From an uncultured Planctomycetaceae bacterium (GTDB lineage: Bacteria > Planctomycetota > Planctomycetia > Planctomycetales > Planctomycetaceae), in contig CALSLT010000008.1 of NCBI GenBank assembly GCA_943787265.1, forward strand, positions 62,001-126,000: a DNA stretch of 64,000 bases, read 5' to 3'. The notes beneath the pieces are model-generated. The model saw nothing but the letters and a program-made list of their open reading frames with translations, was not told the DNA's origin and ran no database searches. This document shows, in pieces, positions 46,511-56,111 of the stretch. Position 1 is the first letter of the stretch. Every line of letters begins with the position of its first letter. The position numbers and the translations under genes were made by a program.

Positions 46511-46647
46511 GATTGATTTCAGAATGAGTGGGTGGCACAGATTGCTTGCCAATCTGTGTGCGAAGCACAAGAGGCCGGTTTCAAGTGAGATGCCGAATCC
46601 AGACCAACTGACTCCTGTCGTTACACGACCCTGTTTGCAAGCAAACA
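46511..46647. repeat. REP-like palindromic repeat, copy B, with a palindrome before the RAYT remnant
   Basis: Second copy of the 118-bp repeat. The hairpin 46536-46544/46550-46558 is a perfect 9-bp stem with the same CTTGC loop, but its stem bases differ from copy A in compensating pairs. A further palindrome TGTTTGC/GCAAACA lies at 46632-46647, 10 bases before the RAYT start, a usual position for repeats recognised by such transposases. Confidence 0.75.
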
Positions 46648-46657
46648 CGGCCACCCG

Positions 46658-46963
46658 ATGATCAATGAGAAGCTCAAACGAACGATTGCCGACGATCAGA
46701 AGTACGTTCAGTTCGTCACCGTCTCGTGCCATCGTCGACAAAACCTGCAGGACCTTGATCACCCAAAGAAAGTCCCGCTCGGCGTCCTCAATCATCAATT
46801 GGAGCCGACAAAGGCAAAGCGAGTGAGCTTCGTAAACATCCCTGACCACACGCACGCCGTGATCCGGCTGTCCAAAACAGAAAAACTCAGCCGATCCATC
46901 CCGGACAGCAAAACACCGCCGAAATCTGACGATGATTACTCCGACGGGGCGGAGAGTGGGTAG
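46658..46963 (+). pseudogene. REP-associated tyrosine transposase (RAYT) remnant
   Basis: The first 80 or so residues resemble RAYT/TnpA_REP (Y1_Tnp): QFVTVSCHRRQNL, a helix LGVLNHQLEP, and the HUH motif in IPDHTHAVI (His-x-His, about residues 63-67). The family runs to about 150-230 residues; here the sequence becomes unrelated after about 46915 and ends antisense to the 3' end of the cytochrome/TPR gene, so the nucleophile Tyr helix is missing. Probably inactive. The two REP-like repeats just upstream are its likely former substrates. Confidence 0.65.
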
Positions 46964-49807
46964 ATGACGACAGCTTCGGCCGCTTTGCCGGCTTCGGGGT
47001 ATTGTTCGCGGGCGATGCGGACGGCCTGGCCCTGGGCGTTGTCGTCGGGGCGGTAGCGATCGTGGAGTTGTTTGTGCTTTTCGGCGAGTTCTGTCTCGCC
47101 CAGCTCGTCGTAGATCTGACGGAGCAGGTAGTGGGCCGTGGCGTTTTCGCTGTCGACTTCCAAGGTGCGATGCAGTTCTGTGACGGCTGAAGTCAGGAAT
47201 TGAGTCTGCAAGGCCTTTCGCTCTTCGTAGCGGGCGACTTCTTCTGGTGAGGATTCGTCGGCGACAGGTTTCGCCGGGAGTCGGACCTGGCGGGCGCGGT
47301 CATACAACAACGACGCCAGTTGATTTCGCACGACGTAGTCGAGACTGAAGTCAAACTTGCGCCGAATCGTTTCTTCCGTCCGCATTTCGAGCGCCGCTCG
47401 TAAACCTTCCTCGGCATCCGCCAGGCGATTCTGCTGGCGGTTCAACATTCCGCCGAGCCAGGCGACGGTCCACGGCGGGGCAGGTGGTTCGGTGTGTTTG
47501 GACGCTCGCCCGACGGCCAGGATCGCTTCATTGATACGGCCTTCAGACTGCAGCACCCGCGCGAGGTTCAACGGACCGTCGTAGCGGTTCAGCTCTTCGG
47601 CTCGCCGGAAAGCGTCGGCAGCCTGACGAAGCTCGCCCTTCCCCTTTAAGTAAAAGGCCGATGCCGTAGTCGTTCCAGCGTTGCCATTCGGGAATTCCTC
47701 GATCTTCCGCAGCAACAGCCTCGGAGAAGTCGATACCTTCGACCGGAAACTCCAGCGTATCGGACGCAAGGATGGTGATCGGCAACGGGTTTCCGTACGG
47801 CTTTTCCGGATCGAATCCACGCAGCGGAAGATCACCTTGCTTACGACGTCCAGCAATGAACTCTTCGACGTACTCACGGTCGAACTTTCGATAAAGAAGT
47901 TTCAGCTCGACTTTCACTGGTGCGTTCAAATCATCGGGCAGAACAAGTTCATAGTGAACGGTCTGCCCGGCTCCAGGCGGGATCTGGTGATTGTACAGCG
48001 GCGTAAAGATGTCCTGAGCGTTTCCGGCGATTGATGCGGTTTCCGTCCTTGTCGAGCACGAACGAGTTGACTCGGTGCGCAGACTTATCGACATCGCCAC
48101 GCTGATCGATCTGTCCGCTTTGCCCGATGGACTCGGTCACCGCTGGAAACGGTTAATTGCAGCCACAGCTCGTTCGAGTCGGACGTTCCCTGGGTCAGGT
48201 GATGACCAAGCTTCAACGTGCGAATGACCGTTTCCAGCAAGTACGACGCCCCCTGGTTTCAATGCGGGAACGACGGGTCGCAGTGGAGCTGTTAACTCGC
48301 CATCAATCTGAGCGTCAGCTCGCAGTCCGAAGATGTTCGACTCGGCAGCTTCCCTCAAGAATCGCCTGCTGACGTTTCATGGCATCGGCGTGACCGTTCC
48401 ACCACGCAACCGCTGTGTTGCCGCCCGGAAACAAATGATCGTGGGACTTTCAGCTTGCCCGAATCGTCGAGAAACTTTCGCACCGAAGTCATCAGACTCG
48501 CGAGCAGGCATGTGACAACCGTTGCAGTCTTCCTGAGCGAACGTCGGGGTAGTAAAAACTGCGGGCTCCATGCCCGGACCACTCCGCTAAGCAGATACGA
48601 ATCGTAGTGATTCTGCCCGCGAAGGAATTCTTTGTAGTGGTTCAGCTCGTACGGCAGACTCACCTTGTGGCAGACCGAACAGAATTCAGCCTCTGAATGA
48701 AAATCTTTCAGGAACGTCTTCTTGTGAAACGCCGGCTTCGCCTTCACTAGCTGCTCGTTCACCCCACTGCAGAATCGGGCTGTCGCTTGAGGCAAACGGG
48801 TAATGCAGCGGCTCTTCGATCGTGTAATCACCGTTGCCTTTGTTCGAATTGATATTCGTTATTGCATGGCAAACGGTGCATGTAATCCCAGCGTGAGCTG
48901 TCCGGATCCTGCACGTCGTCGAAATCAGGCTTGTCGAACGCGCCACTGAAGAACGGCACCGGATCGTGACACCCAGCACACCATCGCGACGCCTGAATAT
49001 TCCCGTCGCGAGCCATCAAAACTTCGCGTGTCTCCCGCACCGACGAAAGGTACGCCGGATTGTTGAACGAGCTTCCTCGGTGAGCACTCTTCTGCCAGTC
49101 GGTATGCACGTCCCTCGTGACAGCGGCGGCAGTATTCGTCGTTCGACAATGCGTCGGCATGAATGAACTTGCCGCTTGGCAGTCCGGGCGAGTGACGGCT
49201 CGAAATATTTGTCGCCTGTCGCCGGACCTTTGACATTCCAACCGCGCGGATCGGTCGAGTGCAGTCCTACCATTGCCGCGACGGTTGCAGCCACGACTCC
49301 CCCGTACGCCATGCCGACCTTCCAGCGAATCTTCGGCCCGACCAGACGATGCAGCCAGTAAAGCCACGCTCCAACAACAGGCGTTCCGACATGCAGCCAG
49401 TAAACGATGGATCGTGCCGCGGGGTTCTTAAGATCAAACACGCCCGAAATCCGGACGAGCATCAGTCCGGTAACCAGCACACCAATACAGACGGCAAACA
49501 AAGCGTACCCGACTCGGACAGCGCGGCGATTTCGGCGTTTCCACGTATTCAGCATGTGAATCACGCCGAACACGACGAACGGAACGATGATCAACAGCCC
49601 AAGGACCAGATGTCCGAGGAACATCAGAAAGTAGAAGTAGTTCTGGTAGGTTTCGCCGGTGAACCATTCCAGAGCCGTCACGCTGGCCAGGTATCCCGAA
49701 TTCGCACCGACCAGGGCCAACAGAGCAAACACTACATACAACAGACGGCGTAGCCGCGGGCCGATCGCTCTGACGACTTTCGTTGCAGGTGCCGTTGTTT
49801 CAGTCAT
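46936..49807 (-). pseudogene. Membrane multihaem cytochrome c with C-terminal TPRs, many frameshifts
   Basis: Read from 49807 downward, all frames together give one planctomycete protein: four or five membrane helices (49050-49800), then haem motifs CRRCH, CAGCH, CTVCH, CSVCH and CNGCH, a beta-rich region (LKPG; NSFVLDKDGNRINRR; YNHQIPPGAGQTVHYELVLPD in parts) and TPRs ending at 46936. The frame changes at about a dozen places between 47.6 and 49.2 kb. Four I could place are single extra bases in short runs: CCCC 47641-47644, TTT 48021-48023, GG 48129-48130, GGG 48443-48445. Either a decaying gene or local sequence error. Intact homologues would be periplasm-facing electron carriers. Confidence 0.85.
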
Positions 49808-50037
49808 TTGGGGTATTCCGTCCACGTTCGCTCACAGCCTGGATTACGTCTGAGATTCCATTCGCGTGAGTATCCTAACTGACTCGCGGACGCAGTCGAA
49901 CAGTCATTCGCACTCGCAAAACCGAAGGTACCGCAGACTGTTCGCAAGGCTGATCGTTGCGATACGCTTCTGGACACAGACAAGCAGAGAATTCGCTCGT
50001 TTCACAACCCCCGCACAGCGTTCACCAGTAAATCATC

Positions 50038-50346
50038 ATGCCCCAGAAACACCGTGTCGCATCTCTCAGTGAAATCCCTACCGAAACCGGCCTTGAGGTA
50101 ACCGCTGGCGGCAGAGTCATCGCTCTGTTCAAAACTGCTGAAGGTGTACGCGCCATCGACGGAATCTGCGCCCACGCTGGCGGACCGGTCGGCAAAGGAG
50201 CGATCGACGGAACGGTCGTCACCTGCCCGTGGCACGGCTGGCAATACGATGTCGACACTGGCGTCCACTGTTTGACCCCACAAATCTGTCAGCAGTCATT
50301 TGACGTTGAGATCGACGGCGATGATGTCATCGTAGAGCTCCCCTGA
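50038..50346 (+). CDS. Rieske [2Fe-2S] ferredoxin-like protein
   Basis: 102 residues, one Rieske domain: Cys44 and His46 in CAHAGGPVGKG and Cys63 and His66 in CPWHGWQYD bind the cluster. It resembles NirD-type and dioxygenase ferredoxin subunits. No signal or membrane anchor, so a soluble cytoplasmic electron carrier. It sits alone between the broken cytochrome gene (divergent) and the DUF1552 gene (49 bases on). Its partner oxidoreductase is not evident. Confidence 0.9.
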   Translation: MPQKHRVASLSEIPTETGLEVTAGGRVIALFKTAEGVRAIDGICAHAGGPVGKGAIDGTVVTCPWHGWQYDVDTGVHCLTPQICQQSFDVEIDGDDVIVELP

Positions 50347-50395
50347 AACCATTGCTCACGAAAAATCTGATTGAACCACCACGAGGAATCCTCGG

Positions 50396-51658
50396 ATGAA
50401 TACGACTCGTCGTTCGCTGCTTAAGGGCGTTGGAGGCGTTTTGACGCTCCCTCTGCTGGAATCACTTTCTTTCGCAGCCCCTTCCGATGCAGAAGTGCCG
50501 ATACGTTTTCTGGTCGTCGGAAATCCGTTCGGGGCGCATCCGGAACATTTCTTTCCGACTGACTTCGGGAAGGACTTCACCATCTCGCCGACGCTTCAGT
50601 CGCTTGACTGGCTGAAAGACCGGATGACGGTCATTTCTCATACCGATCACGGAATGGTCAGTGGACATGGCCGAGAGATTTCGTTTCTCAGCGGCGTGCT
50701 GCCGACCGATGCGCAGGCATTTCCTGAGAAGAATATGTCGATCGATCAACTGTTCGCGCGGCATGTCGGCAGTCAGGTTCGGTACTCATCGGTCGGAGCG
50801 GCACTCGAAGCAGGCATCCGCATGAGCTGGACTGCTAATGGTGTCGAGAAACTTCCGATCACCGATCCGCAGAAACTCTTCAATCACCTATTCCTCAATC
50901 TGTCTCCGGAGCAAAAGTCTGTTCGACGAGACATGCTCGATCGAAACGGCAGCATTCTCGACACCGTCGGCAGCCAGTTCTCGGGGCTCCTGAACAACTC
51001 CAGCAAAACAGACCGGGACCGTATCGACCAGTTCCAGACATCAATCCGTGAGCTGGAACACTCGCTGGCTGACCGCAAGACCTGGCTCGACCGCGACAAG
51101 CCATCGTTCGACATCTCTGGCCACTTCGCTGAGTCGGAAATGACAATTGCCAATCGATACGATGCAATCTTTGACATGATTGCCTACGCCTTCGAAACGG
51201 GCCTGACACGCGTTGCGAGCATCGAGTTTCCATCAGAGCTCAAATACACGGACATCGATGGAGTCAACCGGAGCTACCACGGCTGCACACATAACGGCAA
51301 GGCTGACGACACCGTCGCCGAACTGGTAGCAATCGAGTCCTTCCAGGTTTCCCGACTCTCCAGATGCCTGAAGAAGCTGGACTCGATCAAGGAGCCAAAC
51401 TCTGACGGCACGATGCTGGATCATACCATCGTGCTGTTTGGCAGCGGCATGGGTTACGGCGGAACTCACTCGAATCGAAACCTGCCGATCATGGTCGCCG
51501 GAGGCGGCTTTAAGCACGGCGGCCACGTCGACGCTCGCGACACCAGTGGCAAGAACATGCCGCTGTGCAATCTGTACGTTGCATTAATGCAGAGATTCGG
51601 CATCGAGCGTGACAAGTTCAATACAAGCACGGGACGCTTTGATCTACAGCATGGGTAG
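50396..51658 (+). CDS. DUF1552 secreted protein
   Basis: 420 residues. Tat-like leader TTRRSLLKGVGGVLTLPLLESLSFA (in parts). Conserved DUF1552 strings: FLVVGNPFGAHPEHFFP, VISHTDHGMVSGHGREISFLSG, SIDQLFARHVG, SVGAALEAGIRMSW, YHGCTHNGK, TIVLFGSGMGYGGTHSNRNLPIMVAGGGFKHG (in parts). The family is distantly related to DUF1501 and is always paired with DUF1592-type proteins; role unknown, exported. The partner gene follows on the same strand. Confidence 0.92.
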   Translation: MNTTRRSLLKGVGGVLTLPLLESLSFAAPSDAEVPIRFLVVGNPFGAHPEHFFPTDFGKDFTISPTLQSLDWLKDRMTVISHTDHGMVSGHGREISFLSGVLPTDAQAFPEKNMSIDQLFARHVGSQVRYSSVGAALEAGIRMSWTANGVEKLPITDPQKLFNHLFLNLSPEQKSVRRDMLDRNGSILDTVGSQFSGLLNNSSKTDRDRIDQFQTSIRELEHSLADRKTWLDRDKPSFDISGHFAESEMTIANRYDAIFDMIAYAFETGLTRVASIEFPSELKYTDIDGVNRSYHGCTHNGKADDTVAELVAIESFQVSRLSRCLKKLDSIKEPNSDGTMLDHTIVLFGSGMGYGGTHSNRNLPIMVAGGGFKHGGHVDARDTSGKNMPLCNLYVALMQRFGIERDKFNTSTGRFDLQHG

Positions 51659-51818
51659 TGCCTCAACGTGAAGCCTGAGCCCGCCCCACAGCAGAACCAA
51701 ACAAGCAACCCAGCGTGAGAAATGCGAATGTCCTCGAAATCAGCGTTTCCCAGTACCCCCCACCGATCATCCAGCTACGCCACGGCTTATTACAAGCCTG
51801 GCGGCGCTTGTCGTCGGC

Positions 51819-54245
51819 TTGTCGAGTATTTCAACAATCCACGCCGATGAAGCGTTACTCATGACGCACTGCTCGAAGTGCCACAGTGGACCAAAACCGA
51901 AGGGCGACTTCGATCTGCGCTCACTCGAAACCGATCCAGGCAACGACAGCGCTGAACTTTGGGAAACCAGCCTCGACTACGTTAAGGCTGAAGAAATGCC
52001 GCCAGCCAAACAGAGTCGATTATCCAAGTCAGATCGCCAGCGACTCATCCGCTTCCTAGAAGAGAAATTGCGATTTCACAGCAGACTGACAACCAGGTCG
52101 AAACGGATCAAACCTCGCCGGCTCAATAATCGTGAGTTTGAAAACAGTGTGAGGGATGTGCTGCTCATCGAAGATGTGGGAACGCATCAGCCGACCGATA
52201 ATCTGATCGGTGACGCTCTGCATGAAGGATTTGACACGCACGGCGACACTCTGGGATTCAGTAAGTTTCATCTCGAACAGTACATCGATGCCGTACGAAG
52301 AATCGTCGACGCCACCATTCTGTCTGGCGACCAACCACGGTCGCACCGTTACGAAATAGACGGTGACGAGATCTTCGCCGCTCACACCAGTCAGAACACA
52401 AAGCGACCGGAACGTCGAGGTAAGTCAGACGGATTCGACTTCCTCGACCCGAAACAACTTGCCTATTTCGAGGAGTTCAAGACTGCTCCCCAAACTGGCT
52501 GGTACAGGATCTCAATCAGGTGCACCGGCAAGGATCGAGGCCGATACGATTCCAACGAAACCGGTGTTTATGACGACGATCCAATTCGCATGACAATCCG
52601 GTTGGGCAACCGCGAACGCACCTTTGATCTCCCGGACGAAGAGGTCATGGAGATCAAGTTGAACGAGTGGGTCGCTGCCGGCTCGCGACTCAGAATGCAG
52701 CATCCGACTGATGGTTTGCGAATGCGCAGCAATGGCAACTTTAAATTCCAGAACGCGATCGCCGGCCAATACCTGAAGGAACACGATCCGCCGCTGTATG
52801 CAAAAGTCGTGGCAAACATGAAGTCACCGAAGTCGAGAAATGCTCGACGGCCCGAGTCGTGGCAGAACTGGGTCAAATACTGGCAAGGCCCTCGGCCTCG
52901 TGTCTTCAGTGCTGTCGTGGAAGGCCCATTCTACGAATCGTGGCCGCCCAGGCGGCAGGTTGCTCTGCTCGGCAGCAATCCTGATGCGGACAACGCCGCA
53001 GCAATTCTGAAACCGATTGCTGAACGAGCATGGCGCCGCGAAATCCGTTCAGAGGAACTCGATCAAGTCGTTCGTCTCGTGCAGTCCAGGGCGGACCAAC
53101 TCGGAGACGTCGAGGCACTCAAGGAAGGAATCGTCGCGATTCTGACGTCGCCGCCATTCATACTTCTAAACACTGAGGATGTCACCTCAACTGATCGTTT
53201 CGCTACGAAATTCAACTACTTTCTTAAAAGCACGATTCCAGATACTGGACTGCGAGAAGCAGTCGCCAACGGTAGGCTGAACTCATTCGACGGGGTTCGC
53301 GAGGAAGTTAAGCGAGTCATCAATCAGTCCGAAGGGAAGCCGTTCCTGCGAGCGTTCCCGTTCGCGTGGCTGAAACTGAACGACATTAATTTTATGGCCC
53401 CCGACCCCGACTACTACCACCATTACCATCGCAAACGGGTCAGCGAAGACATGGTTGACGAGGCGTTGCATTTCTTTAGCCACGCGATCAACGAAAACAT
53501 CCCGGTGACCGAGTTCCTGTCGGCCGACTACAGCTTTATCAATGCTGATCTGGCGAAGGTTTACGGTGTCGCTGACGTCCCTGACGATTCGATACTTCGC
53601 AAGTACACATTCACTGACGGACGACGAGGTGGCCTGCTCGGCATGGCCGCTTTTCTGACCATCACCGCAGACAGTCTTGGCACATCACCGATTCATCGAG
53701 CCGTCTATGTGATGGAAAACTTCCTCGGCATTCATCCGTCTCCGCCGCCGCCCGATGTCAAGATCGCCGAACCGGATGTGCGAGCTGCAAAAACAATCAA
53801 AGAGGTTCTCGAAGCGCACAAAGCTGACAAGACCTGCGCGTCCTGCCACGAGGCGATCGACCCGTTCGGGTACGCCTTCGAAAACTTCGACCCAATGGGT
53901 GCCTGGCGCGATAACTACTCGACACGCTTGTCTCGGCCTGCCGCCACGGCAAAGGGACGAAGTAAAGAAAAGCCTCAGGGCATCCCAATCGACGCATCAT
54001 CCAGCTTCCGCAACGGAACACATTACCGCGACATTACAGAATTCCGAAAGCTGATGCTGACTGAAGCAAACCGCGACCGCTTCGTCCGATGTTTCATTAC
54101 GAAGCTGCTCACATACGCCAACGGAGTTGAGCCTGACAACTTCCCCGAAGTGGAGAAGATCGTCCGAACATCGGCGGCCCACGAATACCGAATCGTCGAC
54201 ACAATTGCCGCGGTGATCGACAGCCCACTTTTCCGAGAAGAATAA
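51819..54245 (+). CDS. Planctomycete cytochrome with DUF1587/1595/1592/1588/1585 domains; 5' end frameshifted
   Basis: 808 residues from TTG 51819, but this start cuts a signal peptide (RLITSLAALVVGLSSISTIHADE). The true start is probably ATG 51722 or 51728: deleting one C from the run 51756-51761 joins that frame to this one (MSSKSAFPSTPTDHPATP...). Domains in order: cytochrome CSKCH (about 18-22), DUF1587 (LNNREFENSVRDVL), DUF1595 (IAERAWRREIRSEELDQVV), DUF1592 (TKFNYFLKSTIPD), DUF1588 (RGGLLGMAAFLTITADS; TSPIHRAVYVMENF) with CASCHEAIDPFGYAFENFD, and DUF1585 (MLTEANRDRFVRCFITKLLTYANG in parts). Exported partner of DUF1552. Confidence 0.88.
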   Translation: MSSISTIHADEALLMTHCSKCHSGPKPKGDFDLRSLETDPGNDSAELWETSLDYVKAEEMPPAKQSRLSKSDRQRLIRFLEEKLRFHSRLTTRSKRIKPRRLNNREFENSVRDVLLIEDVGTHQPTDNLIGDALHEGFDTHGDTLGFSKFHLEQYIDAVRRIVDATILSGDQPRSHRYEIDGDEIFAAHTSQNTKRPERRGKSDGFDFLDPKQLAYFEEFKTAPQTGWYRISIRCTGKDRGRYDSNETGVYDDDPIRMTIRLGNRERTFDLPDEEVMEIKLNEWVAAGSRLRMQHPTDGLRMRSNGNFKFQNAIAGQYLKEHDPPLYAKVVANMKSPKSRNARRPESWQNWVKYWQGPRPRVFSAVVEGPFYESWPPRRQVALLGSNPDADNAAAILKPIAERAWRREIRSEELDQVVRLVQSRADQLGDVEALKEGIVAILTSPPFILLNTEDVTSTDRFATKFNYFLKSTIPDTGLREAVANGRLNSFDGVREEVKRVINQSEGKPFLRAFPFAWLKLNDINFMAPDPDYYHHYHRKRVSEDMVDEALHFFSHAINENIPVTEFLSADYSFINADLAKVYGVADVPDDSILRKYTFTDGRRGGLLGMAAFLTITADSLGTSPIHRAVYVMENFLGIHPSPPPPDVKIAEPDVRAAKTIKEVLEAHKADKTCASCHEAIDPFGYAFENFDPMGAWRDNYSTRLSRPAATAKGRSKEKPQGIPIDASSSFRNGTHYRDITEFRKLMLTEANRDRFVRCFITKLLTYANGVEPDNFPEVEKIVRTSAAHEYRIVDTIAAVIDSPLFREE

Positions 54246-54270
54246 CCCTCTGTTTCCAAAGCATTTAGAT

Positions 54271-55857
54271 ATGAATCAAACCGTGAAATTCATACTCGTT
54301 TTGAGCTTCGTGCCTCTTGGTACAGCCGCCCGTGCCGACCAGAAATCCAGTCGGGAAAAAACCACTGAGGAGGCGAGACCAAACATCTTGTGGATCGCCA
54401 TCGAGGACTGGTCACCGGACCTTTCGTGCTACGGAACGAAAGGAATTCACACGCCGCATGTTGACAAGTTGGCGTCGCAAGGAATTCGCTACGAGACAGC
54501 GTTCACAACATCGCCAGTCTGCTCGACGTCACGGTCGGCGATGATGACTGGATTTCATCAGAACTACATCAGAGCAAACCAGCATCGCGAGCATGACAAA
54601 CAACCGCTGCCGCATGGCATTAAGCCGATTCCTCGTCTATTCGCAGAAGCGGGATACTTCACAGCACTGATGAGTTGGAAGACCGACTGCAACTTTACGC
54701 CGAACACAAAGTCTGAACTCTTCATGGGCAAAGACTGGAACGAGCGAAAGTCGGGGCAGCCATTCTTTGCTCGTATTACCTTCGGCGGAACGCACCGATC
54801 GTGGAAACGCGATCCCCAGCGACCCATTTCAATCGACGACGTCGAACTCCCGCCGTACTACGCGGACACTCCGTTCGTTCGTCGCGACTGGGCCAACGGT
54901 CTCGAGCAAATGCAACTGGTGGATCGCGAAGTCGGAGCCTTGCTGAAACGGCTGGATGACGAAGGCCTCACTGACAACACCATCGTCTTTTTCATCGGAG
55001 ATCACGGCCGATGCCATATCCGCGGCAAGCAGTTTCTTTATGACGGCGGCATTAGAATCCCCATGATCATGCGGTGGCCGGGCGAGGTCGCACCGGCACA
55101 AGTCAGTAACGATCTGGTCATGTCGATCGACATTTGCGCGACCGTCCTCGAAGCGGCTGGAATCACTCCACCCGTCCCTCTGCACGGCGAAAGCCTGCTT
55201 CGCAGGACTGTCGGTGAGCGTCGATACGTCTTCGCGGCACGAGACAAGATGGACGAAACACACGACGCCATGCGGACGGTGCGTTCGAAAACTCACAAGC
55301 TGATTCTGAACCTGATGCCTGAGCGTCCGTGGTGCCAGTTCAATCGATACAAAGAAGGAGCTTACCCCGTTCTGGCCGAGATGAACGTGCTGAATCTCCA
55401 GGGAAAACTCACACCACAGCAAGCGGCCTTCTTCACACCGAACAAGCCGAAAATCGAACTATTCGACCTTCGACGCGACCCGCACGAAGTCAACAACGTT
55501 GCTGACGATCCTGACTACGCCGAAATCAAAGCGACTCTGCTGGCCGAGCTGAACAACTGGCGTGAGAACGTGATCAATGACCAGGGCGTTTCCAACGAAT
55601 TTCGTGCGCAAGCAGCATTCTCTGGGACGCGTCCGGACGGCAATGTTGATGACTGGGTCCAGGCAAACCTCGAGACCTACGACTTCAACAAGACTGGCTG
55701 GCCGTCGTGGTACCCGACTCGCTCGCTGAGCGAGTGGCAGAAAGCTCGCAAGGCATGGGCTCCGTATGTCTTCCGAGGTCCCACCGAAAACGTCCCGCGA
55801 CCATCTCTGGTCTATTCAAAAAAGAAGAACCGGTCAAAGAAAAAGACGAAGAAGTGA
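54271..55857 (+). CDS. Secreted sulfatase with variant active-site motif CSTSR
   Basis: 528 residues, signal peptide at 1-22 (LVLSFVPLGTAARA). Alkaline-phosphatase-like sulfatase: RPNILWIAIEDWSPDLSCYG gives the N-terminal metal Asp, but the modification site is Cys84-Ser-Thr-Ser-Arg88 instead of CxPxR; the Pro is Thr. Other features: FFIGDHGRCHIRGK (metal Asp/His) and GGIRIPMIMRWPG. The heparan-N-sulfatase-like group often has CSASR here. A Lys-rich tail (KKKNRSKKKTKK) closes it. Starts 25 bases after the DUF1592-type gene, so probably co-transcribed. Whether it carries formylglycine is uncertain. Confidence 0.88.
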   Translation: MNQTVKFILVLSFVPLGTAARADQKSSREKTTEEARPNILWIAIEDWSPDLSCYGTKGIHTPHVDKLASQGIRYETAFTTSPVCSTSRSAMMTGFHQNYIRANQHREHDKQPLPHGIKPIPRLFAEAGYFTALMSWKTDCNFTPNTKSELFMGKDWNERKSGQPFFARITFGGTHRSWKRDPQRPISIDDVELPPYYADTPFVRRDWANGLEQMQLVDREVGALLKRLDDEGLTDNTIVFFIGDHGRCHIRGKQFLYDGGIRIPMIMRWPGEVAPAQVSNDLVMSIDICATVLEAAGITPPVPLHGESLLRRTVGERRYVFAARDKMDETHDAMRTVRSKTHKLILNLMPERPWCQFNRYKEGAYPVLAEMNVLNLQGKLTPQQAAFFTPNKPKIELFDLRRDPHEVNNVADDPDYAEIKATLLAELNNWRENVINDQGVSNEFRAQAAFSGTRPDGNVDDWVQANLETYDFNKTGWPSWYPTRSLSEWQKARKAWAPYVFRGPTENVPRPSLVYSKKKNRSKKKTKK

Positions 55858-56111
55858 TCTCCTTTTCCGTGCTTGTCGTCGCAGCGTCGGCCGCGGTTCG
55901 GTGATGCACCGTTGAGTCCCCAGGCGACCATTCGCGGCTGGTAGACAAAGCCATCCGTAAAGACCAACTGATCTTTGCAATTCAGATAGAACGTTTGATC
56001 TGAACAGCGTGAGCCAGCATCCTTCGTGAATCCTAGTGCAAAGTCAGTTCATCGCGGTTTCGGATACTTTCCCGGCTGATCGAGCCGTCTCTTTCCGATA
56101 GGCAAACAACC

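Noticed and set aside
46211..46647. CRISPR array
   Set aside because: Only two diverged 118-bp copies with a long non-spacer interval; no short regular repeats and no cas genes.
46920..46963. C-terminal end of the RAYT frame as real protein
   Set aside because: This part is antisense to the TPR end of the cytochrome gene and lacks the catalytic Tyr helix.
48355..49367. Several separate small genes on the - strand with one CxxCH each
   Set aside because: They are consecutive pieces of a single cytochrome in shifted frames; none has its own start region.
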